NCBI GenBank assembly: GCA_964549115.1 | Contig: CAZJTX010000009.1 | Location: forward strand, 1 to 30,386 | DNA: 30,386 nucleotides | Direction of reading: 5' to 3' | Origin: CAKOSP01 sp964549115 | Lineage (GTDB): Bacteria; Bacillota_I; Bacilli_A; RF39; UBA660 | Shown: in pieces, positions 16,346 to 23,000 of the stretch | Layout: the number at the start of each line of letters is the position of its first letter | Numbering within the stretch: position 1 is the first letter of the stretch | Notes under the pieces: generated by a model | What the model was told of the DNA's origin: nothing | Databases searched by the model: none | The model's input: the letters and a program-made list of their open reading frames with translations, nothing else | Position numbers and translations under genes: made by a program

Positions 16346-16606
16346 ATGGAAGAAAAAGAAATGATAAAAATAACCGATGAACACGGTGTAGAAAAAGATA
16401 TGGAAATTCTTCATTATTTTACTTTGGAATCTAATGGAAAAGACTATTTAGTTTATACAGAAGGTAAGGAAGATTCAGCAGGAGATGTGATAGTTTATAC
16501 ATCTGAAGTTTTAGAACAAGAAGACGGAATTGAATTAGTAGGTATAGAAGACGAAAAAGTATTAGAAGAAGTAACAAAAATATTAACAGATATAGCACAA
16601 AGTTAG
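16346..16606 (+). CDS. DUF1292 family protein
   Basis: Small acidic cytosolic protein of 86 aa with the DUF1292 (YrzB-like) pattern: F-T-L-E-S-N-G-K-D-Y-L-V-Y-T-E, then D-V-I-V-Y-T-S-E-V, then a C-terminal acidic helix E-V-T-K-I-L. Members are common in Firmicutes and have no established function that I can cite. Shine-Dalgarno GAAGGAG precedes the ATG. The next gene starts 12 bases after the stop, with GGGGG before it, so they are probably one transcript. A shorter relative lies at 19336, at the other end of the coiled-coil gene cluster. Confidence 0.85.
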   Translation: MEEKEMIKITDEHGVEKDMEILHYFTLESNGKDYLVYTEGKEDSAGDVIVYTSEVLEQEDGIELVGIEDEKVLEEVTKILTDIAQS

Positions 16607-16618
16607 GGGGATATATCG

Positions 16619-17266
16619 ATGAAACAAAAAGATTTAAGAAAAAGTTTAGGTACATGGAATTATATTAGAGCTACAGGTAGAGTTGTTTATGCTATGCCAA
16701 AAAAAGTTGTTAATAAAATAAAATACAACTATGGTATGACTAAGCTTAACATTAAAGATTATGTTAAGGATGAAGCCAATGCTGAAATTAAAAAAAGACA
16801 ATCCAAAGTACAAGACGAAATATATGATTTATACGCTGTAAAAAGAGAAATGAAAAAAGATAGAGAATATACCCATGGAAGTAAAAAGGGTTATATGACA
16901 GCTGTAGATGAAAAAATAAAAAAATTAAAAACCAAGAAAAAAGTTATTAAAGGTAAAGGGTTAGGTATTTTTTCTTTAACGAGGTTAGCACTATCTAAAT
17001 TTAGAAAAAACCGTAAAGAGGAAAGAGAAGCGGCTAAATTAGCAAGAGCTGAGGAAAAACAAGCGTTACAAATAGAAAAAGAAAAACTGCAAATAGATGA
17101 AGCACTAATAAAGGCTAGAGAAAAATTAGAAACTATGAGTGCGAAAATATTAGAGCAAGAAATTCATATAAATTATTTAAAAAGAGAAAAAGAAAAGTAT
17201 GATAGTGTATCTCATGAGGATGCATATACACCAGAGATAGAACCAGAACAACAAGCAGTGCGATAA
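16619..17266 (+). CDS. Lysine-rich coiled-coil protein, GLGxF family member A
   Basis: I do not recognise this family. The 215-aa protein is very basic and mostly helical, with no membrane segment. The N-terminus has L-R-K-S-L-G-T-W-N-Y near residue 10 and A-M-P-K-K near 25. The middle has a K-R-x(n)-K-K helix ending in G-K-G-L-G-I-F-S-L-T-R-L-A-L-S-K-F-R-K (GLG at 114-116). The C-terminal half is an Ala/Glu/Lys coiled coil (about 130-195). It aligns along its first ~145 residues with the gene at 17978 (shared L-G-x-W-N-Y, A-M-P-K, N-K-I-K-x-N-Y, G-L-G-x-F, L-A-x-S-K-F-R) and more distantly with 17363. It lies 12 bases after the DUF1292 gene. Confidence 0.85.
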   Translation: MKQKDLRKSLGTWNYIRATGRVVYAMPKKVVNKIKYNYGMTKLNIKDYVKDEANAEIKKRQSKVQDEIYDLYAVKREMKKDREYTHGSKKGYMTAVDEKIKKLKTKKKVIKGKGLGIFSLTRLALSKFRKNRKEEREAAKLARAEEKQALQIEKEKLQIDEALIKAREKLETMSAKILEQEIHINYLKREKEKYDSVSHEDAYTPEIEPEQQAVR

Positions 17267-17288
17267 TCAAAGCCTTCGGGCTTTTTTT
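17267..17288 (+). terminator. Terminator after family member A
   Basis: Stem AAAGCC / GGCTTT closed by a TTCG tetraloop, then a T-tract. Confidence 0.82.
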
Positions 17289-17289
17289 A

Positions 17290-17318
17290 TTGACTAATTA
17301 TTACTCTAATGGTATTCT
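17290..17318 (+). promoter_or_regulatory. Promoter of family member B
   Basis: TTGACT (17290-17295), 17-base spacer, TATTCT (17313-17318), with a TG one base before the -10 (TGGTATTCT, extended). Confidence 0.65.
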
Positions 17319-17362
17319 ATAGGCACTTGATTTTGTGTCGTTTATTAATAAAAGGAGAGAAA

Positions 17363-17887
17363 ATGGCAAAAGAAGATGACTTGTTTAGCAGTAGGGGTTA
17401 TTTAAGGCGAAGAAAAAAGTATATTAAAATAGCCAAAAAAAAAGAAAAAAGAAAAGCGCGAGACGAATACATTAAAGACGAAGTTAAAGCAGAAACTTCA
17501 AGAAGACTGGACAAAATAGGGTCTCAAAAAGAATCAGTTTTAGAAAAACTAGATGATTATTATGACGATAAGATTCCACACATCGAAAATCCGGATTTAT
17601 ATGCTGAGGGATTACAAGAAGAATTAAAGCGCTTAAGAAAAAAAGAGTGGAAAATTATTAGACAAGGATTGGGATGTTTTACTATTAGTAAATTAGTAGT
17701 TAAAAAGATGATTAAAGACAGACGAGAACGAAAAAAAGAAGAAGTTGAAGTTAACAATAAGTCTGATGATTATGAAGAATTATTAGAACTAAAATCACAA
17801 TTGCAATCTGTAATCGATGAGCAAGTAAAAGAACAAGTAAAAGAACAAGTAAAAGAAGAACCAGAACAAAGACAAAAAACAAGATAA
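17363..17887 (+). CDS. Lysine-rich coiled-coil protein, GLGxF family member B
   Basis: A 174-aa highly charged, soluble protein of unknown function. I start it at ATG 17363 (Shine-Dalgarno AAAGGAGA, 17351-17358); the frame is open further upstream but without a ribosome site. It keeps the family core, Q-G-L-G-C-F-T-I-S-K-L-V-V-K-K (GLG at 102-104), preceded by a charged helix with Y-I-K-D-E-V-K-A-E that aligns with D-Y-V-K-D-E-A-N-A-E in member A. It lacks the N-terminal L-G-x-W-N-Y box, which is replaced by an Arg/Lys-rich segment. The C-terminus contains three copies of a 12-base unit encoding QVKE. It has its own promoter and terminator. Confidence 0.85.
   Translation: MAKEDDLFSSRGYLRRRKKYIKIAKKKEKRKARDEYIKDEVKAETSRRLDKIGSQKESVLEKLDDYYDDKIPHIENPDLYAEGLQEELKRLRKKEWKIIRQGLGCFTISKLVVKKMIKDRRERKKEEVEVNNKSDDYEELLELKSQLQSVIDEQVKEQVKEQVKEEPEQRQKTR
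17822..17857 (+). repeat. Three tandem 12-bp units in member B
   Basis: CAAGTAAAAGAA is repeated three times without change. It keeps the frame (encodes QVKE x3), so copy number could change without breaking the gene. Confidence 0.9.
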
Positions 17888-17909
17888 ACTGTATAAGTTT
17901 ATCTTTACA
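17882..17909 (+). terminator. Probable weak terminator after member B
   Basis: Stem AGATAAACT / AGTTTATCT with a five-base loop, overlapping the stop codon. The following T-tract is short and interrupted, so read-through into the next gene is possible. Confidence 0.5.
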
Positions 17910-17927
17910 TATTATAAGGATAATAAA

Positions 17928-17955
17928 TTGACTGGTAGCGTATATATGCTACAAT
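17928..17955 (+). promoter_or_regulatory. Promoter of family member C
   Basis: TTGACT (17928-17933), 16-base spacer, TACAAT (17950-17955) with an extended TG (TGCTACAAT). Confidence 0.65.
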
Positions 17956-17977
17956 TATTATAGTGAGGGAGTTAAGA

Positions 17978-19339
17978 ATGACAAAGATAACACAAAAAGA
18001 TATTAGACAAAATTTAGGTCTGTGGAATTATGCTAAAATAAAAGGAAGAGCAGGTCTTGCTATGCCTAAAAATGCATTTAACAAAATAAAAGCAAATTAT
18101 CACCTAGGTAAAACTAAGTTGGAAAAATATGTTGAATCAGATATTAAAGATTATAAACAACAACGTATAAGTAATATCGATATGGAATTAAAAGATTTAT
18201 CTTCATTTAAAAAAGATATTAGAAAAGATAAAGGTCTTTCAAAAGAACAAAAAGAAATCTTTACAGATGAAGTTAATAAAAAAATTGCAAAGCTTAAATC
18301 TAAAAAAGTGAAAATTAAAAAAAGAGGTTTAGGTGTTTTTGCATTAGGTAAACTAGCAATTTCAAAATTTAGAAGAAAAAGAAAAGAAGCAAGAGCTGAA
18401 AGGATTGAAACTAAGTCGAGATTAGCTTCTGATAAAAAAATAGCTGATGCTAAAAAAGAACTAGAAAATATGCAAAGAGGATATCTTGAACAATTAAAAT
18501 TAATAGCAAGTTTGCAAGAAGAGCGTGATAAACTTCCTGATACAAAAACTTCTACTGAAACTAAAACACCAACTGAAACTAAAACACCAATTGAACGAGT
18601 AAACGTAGTAAGAACGCCTAATATAGAATTTTCAACTCCTGTTGTGGAAAATGTAGAAGTACCTGAAGTAAAAGAGGTTGAACGAACCGAAGAACAAGAT
18701 AAACCATTAAAATTAATATACAAAAGAAAATCAACTATGAAAGAAAAATGGGCTAAAATATTAGCGGTTGGTGCGACGGCTGCAATATTATTAAATGCTC
18801 ATTTAACTTGTAAGTCAAAAATAATAAATAAATATGAAAACAATTTAACATATAAGCCACCAGCAATATCACTAGAAGATAGCTATACAGAACCGACTGT
18901 TGTAATAGTGGATAAAACTGAAGAAGAAAAAGTTGACGAAAAAGTGGATGAATTAACCTCATCAACCCATTGGGATAAAGAAGCTTTTGAACTAGGAGAT
19001 ATTGTTTCAATAGACACAACAAAACCTATTTACAAAAGTGCGGAAGATTCGATTTTCCAAGTAAATGGCGTTGAACATAAATTTAAAGACGATGATGATC
19101 GTGTTATTGAAGCGGTAACATATAAATATGTAGAAGGAGAAACCCCTAAATTTATTACGGTGTTTGCTACAGAGCAAGATAGTAAAGAAAAGGTTGAATT
19201 ATTAAAAGAAAAAGGTGCTACTTTAGAAAGTGTCTTAATTTCAAAAACCGAATATTCAGGTAAAGGTGTAGGAAATGAAGGTTTTAAAAACATATATGAT
19301 GTTCAATTAAAAGAATTATCTAAAGGAGTATCAAGATGA
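17978..19339 (+). CDS. Membrane-anchored GLGxF family protein, member C
   Basis: A 453-aa protein of unknown function. Residues 1-190 repeat the member A layout: L-G-L-W-N-Y near 15, A-M-P-K near 28, a Lys-rich helix, R-G-L-G-V-F-A-L-G-K-L-A-I-S-K-F (GLG at 117-119), and an Arg/Glu coiled coil. A Thr/Lys/Pro linker follows (about 190-245, with an exact 18-base duplication), then one membrane segment (about 258-275: A-K-I-L-A-V-G-A-T-A-A-I-L-L). The C-terminal ~175 residues (280-453) are mixed alpha/beta and probably outside the cell. By the positive-inside rule the basic N-terminal half stays in the cytoplasm. I start at ATG 17978; a GTG at 17963 lies too near the -10. The end overlaps the next start (ATGA). 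Confidence 0.85.
   Translation: MTKITQKDIRQNLGLWNYAKIKGRAGLAMPKNAFNKIKANYHLGKTKLEKYVESDIKDYKQQRISNIDMELKDLSSFKKDIRKDKGLSKEQKEIFTDEVNKKIAKLKSKKVKIKKRGLGVFALGKLAISKFRRKRKEARAERIETKSRLASDKKIADAKKELENMQRGYLEQLKLIASLQEERDKLPDTKTSTETKTPTETKTPIERVNVVRTPNIEFSTPVVENVEVPEVKEVERTEEQDKPLKLIYKRKSTMKEKWAKILAVGATAAILLNAHLTCKSKIINKYENNLTYKPPAISLEDSYTEPTVVIVDKTEEEKVDEKVDELTSSTHWDKEAFELGDIVSIDTTKPIYKSAEDSIFQVNGVEHKFKDDDDRVIEAVTYKYVEGETPKFITVFATEQDSKEKVELLKEKGATLESVLISKTEYSGKGVGNEGFKNIYDVQLKELSKGVSR
18554..18589 (+). repeat. Two tandem 18-bp units in the linker of member C
   Basis: ACTGAAACTAAAACACCA occurs twice in a row, encoding T-E-T-K-T-P twice; a diverged half-unit follows. It sits in the linker before the membrane segment. 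Confidence 0.85.
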
Positions 19340-19575
19340 ACATAGAAGTATTGGATATATTAACTTTAGAAAATAATAAAGATTTTATTGTTGTAAGTAA
19401 GATTAATCATAACGATAATGAATATGTCTTATTAAATGAAGTTGATAAAAATGAAGAAATGTTGAATAACAGTGTTATCTTAAAAGTTTTAAGAAAAGAT
19501 GATAGTGTTTATTTTGATGAAATTAAATCTACTGAAGAATTAGAAGCAGTAGTGAAACAATTCGAAAATCTTTAA
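19336..19575 (+). CDS. DUF1292-like small protein coupled to member C
   Basis: A 79-aa acidic protein. L-D-I-L-T-L-E-N-N-K-D-F-I-V-V-S near the start, then Y-V-L-L-N-E-V, and a C-terminal acidic helix E-E-L-E-A-V-V-K-Q-F, align with F-T-L-E-S-N-G-K-D-Y-L-V-Y and the tail of the DUF1292 protein at 16346. I therefore read it as a diverged DUF1292 relative; it lacks the first ~15 residues of that protein. The ATG overlaps the stop of member C by four bases and has Shine-Dalgarno AAAGGAG, so the two are made together and may form a complex. Function unknown. Confidence 0.75.
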   Translation: MNIEVLDILTLENNKDFIVVSKINHNDNEYVLLNEVDKNEEMLNNSVILKVLRKDDSVYFDEIKSTEELEAVVKQFENL

Positions 19576-19593
19576 TAACAATATTAAATGTAG

Positions 19594-19599
19594 TATAAT
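19594..19599 (+). promoter_or_regulatory. -10 element of the 19619 operon
   Basis: TATAAT at 19594-19599, followed by Shine-Dalgarno AAAGGTGAT (19605-19613) and the TTG start at 19619. No convincing -35 was found. Confidence 0.45.
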
Positions 19600-19618
19600 T
19601 GATTAAAGGTGATTGTTT

Positions 19619-20110
19619 TTGAAGAAAATTAAAGATATTTGGCAAAACAATAAAATATTATTAGTCTTAGTAACTATTTTAATTATATGTTTTATAATTA
19701 TATTAGTAGTGGTATCTACTTATTTTTTCGGTGGTAGCTCATCAAGTTATGGTTCTCGGTTAACAGATATTGAAAAATATAAAATAACTAATAAAATAAA
19801 AGATGAATACATAGATAAAACAAACAAAGACGAACATGTTGAGAGTGTTAAATTTAATAATAAAGGAAAAATCATATATATAAAAATAGAGAGTATCCCA
19901 GATATAGATTTAGATGAAGCCAAAAGTATTGTTGTGGCGTCTTTAACTAACTTAGATAAAAAAATAGCTAAACACTACGATATTAACTTTACATTAGTGA
20001 TTAAACCTAGTGAAAATAGTGAAGGTATCACTATTATGGGAAGTAAAAGAAATGATAATACTTCAATTGTTTGGAATAATAATACTCCTATAGAAGAGGA
20101 AGAAGAATGA
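19619..20110 (+). CDS. Single-pass membrane protein of unknown function
   Basis: A 163-aa protein with a short Lys-rich inside tail, one strongly hydrophobic segment (about residues 12-36, rich in Ile, Leu, Val), a Gly/Ser stretch, and about 120 residues likely outside. The outside part has alternating strands (G-K-I-I-Y-I-K-I-E-S-I) and an Asp/Glu-rich end. I choose TTG 19619: AAAGGTGAT sits 5 bases before it, while the TTG at 19613 would overlap that site. The last four bases overlap the start of the GGDEF gene, so they are probably co-translated and may work together. No family recognised. Confidence 0.75.
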   Translation: MKKIKDIWQNNKILLVLVTILIICFIIILVVVSTYFFGGSSSSYGSRLTDIEKYKITNKIKDEYIDKTNKDEHVESVKFNNKGKIIYIKIESIPDIDLDEAKSIVVASLTNLDKKIAKHYDINFTLVIKPSENSEGITIMGSKRNDNTSIVWNNNTPIEEEEE

Positions 20111-22128
20111 AAAAAGAAAACATTAAGAAATGGATAATTGTTGGCGTTGTAGGTATTTTATTAGTTTTAGCAATAGCTTTTTTAATTATTAATAATAAAA
20201 ACAACCTAACTGTATTAGAAAGAAAATGGATTGATGATAATACTACTTCAGTATTAAATATAAATGTCCCAAACAATGTGAATATATTTGCATTAGATGG
20301 AAGTGGAGTATATTATGATTTCTTAGATGATTTTTCAACTAAATATAATTTGAAGTTAAATCACATTACATACGATTACAATATTAAACAAACTGATTTA
20401 TCTTTTGCAGTAAGTAAAGATAAATCTCCAAAGGACATAATATTTTATGAGGATCATTATGTTTTACTTGGTATTAATAAAGAAATAATAAATGATTATA
20501 CAGATTTGTTTGGTAAAACAATTGGGGTGTTATCAACAGATTTGTCACATGTTTCAAAATATATTAATAGTACAAATACAACTTTTACTCAATATGCAAA
20601 TGATGAGGATTTATTTTCGGCACTGAGTGAAGATTTAAGGTATATAATAGTTCCTAAAGTTTTATACATTGACAAGATTTTAAAAAATGATTATGAGATT
20701 TTATTTCATTTAAGTGATATAAAATATTATTTTAAATTAGTGAATAATAAAGAAACTTTATCTAAAGTATTAACTAAATATTATAATAAATATTGGGAAC
20801 CAAGTTTTAATGATAGTTTTAAAAAGAATGAGTTTAATACTTATACTGAGCATTTAAAAATAACTGAAGCTGAAATAGAAACTCTTAGAAGTGGAATTAT
20901 TAATTATGGGTTTTTAAATTCATCACCGTATGATGTATTAAAAAATGGAATATATGGTGGAATAAATGCTATATTATTAAAAGAGTTTAGTGATTTTGCT
21001 GATCTGGATATACATTTTATTAAATACAAAACTTATAAAGATTTATCTAAAGATATAAATAATAAAAAAGTATCATTATATTTTAATAAATACACATTAA
21101 ATGATACATTACATGATACGGATTTTGGTTATAATTTAGAATATAGCATTATTGTTAATAAAGCTAATCCTTTAGTAATTAACTCTGTTAATGCTTTAGA
21201 AGAAAAAGAAGTATATATAGAAAAAAACTCTAAACTAGTTGAATACTTTTCTAAAGTGAAAAACATTAAAATTAAAACTTATGAAACAGAAAAGGAATTA
21301 TTTAAATTAAATAAAAAAGACGTAATAATTGTGGTAGATAATAATAACTTTAATTTTTATAATTTAAATAAGTTAAAAAACTACACAGTTAGATATACGA
21401 GTTATGCTAATCAAAAGTTAACTTTTAAAATAAATAATAAATCTACTTTGTATAGATTATTTAATAAATATGCATCATTACAAGATGATAAGGAAATAAT
21501 TAACTTAGGTGTAAACAATAATATAGAAACAACAAAAAGAGGTAAAGTTTTAAGTGTGTTTGCTAAGTATATTATTTATTTAACAATTATTTCTGGAGTA
21601 GTTTTATATTTTGTATTTAGGACAAGAAAAAAAATTAAAATAGCAAAAAAAATAAAAAGAGAAGATAAGATTAAATATATTGATCAATTAACATCTCTTA
21701 AAAATAGAAATTATTTTAATGAGTGTTTAGAAAATTGGAATAATAATATAATTTATCCTCAGACGATTATAGTAGCGGATTTAAACAATCTTAAAAAGAT
21801 AAATGATCAAATAGGTCACACTGAAGGGGATAAACAAATATCAGCTTTTGCTAGTGCGTTAATAAAAACACAATTAGACAACAGCGAAATAATGAGAACA
21901 GATGGAAATGAGTTTGTAATTTACTTAATTGGGTATAATCAAAAAGCTATTACGAATTATATTAGAAAGCTTAATAAAGAGGTAGGTAAACTACCTTATA
22001 AAGACGGGGCGAAGTTTGGGTATAGTATGATAGATAATAATCTAAAAACAGTAGAGGATGCTTTAAACGATGCTTTAATTGATATGCGAAAACAAAAAGC
22101 AAAAAAGACAAATGAAAAAAAGAATTAA
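20107..22128 (+). CDS. Solute-binding (SBP3-like) receptor with degenerate GGDEF domain
   Basis: A 673-aa membrane receptor. Membrane segment 1 is at about 9-27. An outside region (about 45-480) appears to hold two periplasmic-binding-like lobes; phrases such as D-L-F-G-K-T-I-G-V-L-S-T-D near 135 and a second similar unit after 260 recall SBP_bac_3 domains. Membrane segment 2 is at about 488-507, followed by a cytoplasmic GGDEF-type domain (about 520-660) with D-Q-L-T-S-L-K-N-R-N-Y-F and A-D-L-N-N-L-K-K-I-N-D. The signature itself reads D-G-N-E-F (599-603) in place of G-G-D-E-F. Losing the acidic third residue, a metal ligand, predicts weak or no diguanylate cyclase activity, so a sensing or binding role is possible. 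No EAL or PilZ protein is in the window. Confidence 0.82.
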   Translation: MKKENIKKWIIVGVVGILLVLAIAFLIINNKNNLTVLERKWIDDNTTSVLNINVPNNVNIFALDGSGVYYDFLDDFSTKYNLKLNHITYDYNIKQTDLSFAVSKDKSPKDIIFYEDHYVLLGINKEIINDYTDLFGKTIGVLSTDLSHVSKYINSTNTTFTQYANDEDLFSALSEDLRYIIVPKVLYIDKILKNDYEILFHLSDIKYYFKLVNNKETLSKVLTKYYNKYWEPSFNDSFKKNEFNTYTEHLKITEAEIETLRSGIINYGFLNSSPYDVLKNGIYGGINAILLKEFSDFADLDIHFIKYKTYKDLSKDINNKKVSLYFNKYTLNDTLHDTDFGYNLEYSIIVNKANPLVINSVNALEEKEVYIEKNSKLVEYFSKVKNIKIKTYETEKELFKLNKKDVIIVVDNNNFNFYNLNKLKNYTVRYTSYANQKLTFKINNKSTLYRLFNKYASLQDDKEIINLGVNNNIETTKRGKVLSVFAKYIIYLTIISGVVLYFVFRTRKKIKIAKKIKREDKIKYIDQLTSLKNRNYFNECLENWNNNIIYPQTIIVADLNNLKKINDQIGHTEGDKQISAFASALIKTQLDNSEIMRTDGNEFVIYLIGYNQKAITNYIRKLNKEVGKLPYKDGAKFGYSMIDNNLKTVEDALNDALIDMRKQKAKKTNEKKN

Positions 22129-22972
22129 AAAGTTTTTTAAAAATGTTGTTGAAATATTAAAAAAACCAGAAATTGCTATATTGCCAGGTCAACTAGCTTT
22201 CTTCTTTGTACTGGCTATAGTTCCAACTTTAACTTTATTTTCATATGGCGCAGCATTGTTAAACTTGTCTACCGATAGTATTTATAATTTTTTATCATCA
22301 GCTTTTTCTGATGATATTGCGAGTTTATTGTTATCATCATCTGCTTCGATGATGACAATTAGTGGTTTTAATTTACTTTTAGTAATAATTCCGGCTTATT
22401 ATATTTCTTCAACAGGAGCGGTTTCAATTATAAATACATCTAATACTATATACGGTATTAAAAATAGGGGAATTATTAGAAGAAGATTAAAATCATTTGT
22501 AATGATATTCCTATTACTTTTCTTATTTGTATTTATGTTGTTAGTACCAATATTTGGTTATCAAATTGTTAATGTTATTAGATCTGTTAATATGCTTCCT
22601 AACTTTACTAGGGAATTAATTACAGTTATAAAAACATTAAAAGGTCCAGTTACGTGGTTAATAGTATTTATAATTATAAAAGTTATATATACTATAGCTC
22701 CGGATAAAAAAATAAGAAGTAGGTCAGTTAATTATGGAGCGTTTTTTACAACATCTTTATGGGTGTTAGTAACTTGGATATATTCGTTTTATATAAACAA
22801 TTATGCTAATTTTAAAGCCTTTTATGGTAGTTTAGCTAACATTGTTATATTGATGCTATGGTTTTATATATTAGCTTTAATATTTACTATTGGTATGGCT
22901 CTTAATTATAGACAAGAAGAATTAGAAAAAACTCAAAAGTTAACATTTAACTTTACTAAATCGGTAAAATAA
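22112..22972 (+). CDS. YihY/BrkB family inner membrane protein
   Basis: A polytopic protein of 286 aa with about six membrane segments. The family signature L-P-G-Q-L-A-F-F-F-V-L-A-I-V-P near the start and the closing pattern Y-G-S-L-A-N-I-V-I-L-M-L-W-F-Y are both clear. The family was once called ribonuclease BN, which is wrong; its real function is not settled. I place the start at ATG 22112 (M-K-K-R-I-K-K-F-F), which overlaps the GGDEF gene by 17 bases. A TTG at 22079 would add 11 polar residues. Neither has a strong Shine-Dalgarno. Confidence 0.88.
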   Translation: MKKRIKKFFKNVVEILKKPEIAILPGQLAFFFVLAIVPTLTLFSYGAALLNLSTDSIYNFLSSAFSDDIASLLLSSSASMMTISGFNLLLVIIPAYYISSTGAVSIINTSNTIYGIKNRGIIRRRLKSFVMIFLLLFLFVFMLLVPIFGYQIVNVIRSVNMLPNFTRELITVIKTLKGPVTWLIVFIIIKVIYTIAPDKKIRSRSVNYGAFFTTSLWVLVTWIYSFYINNYANFKAFYGSLANIVILMLWFYILALIFTIGMALNYRQEELEKTQKLTFNFTKSVK

Positions 22973-22973
22973 A

Positions 22974-22982
22974 TGTTATAAT
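22974..22982 (+). promoter_or_regulatory. Extended -10 promoter of the LtaS-type gene
   Basis: TGTTATAAT begins one base after the YihY stop codon. Predicted transcription start is about 12 nt before the ATG at 23001. Confidence 0.55.
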
Positions 22983-23000
22983 TTTAAAGAGATGATATAA

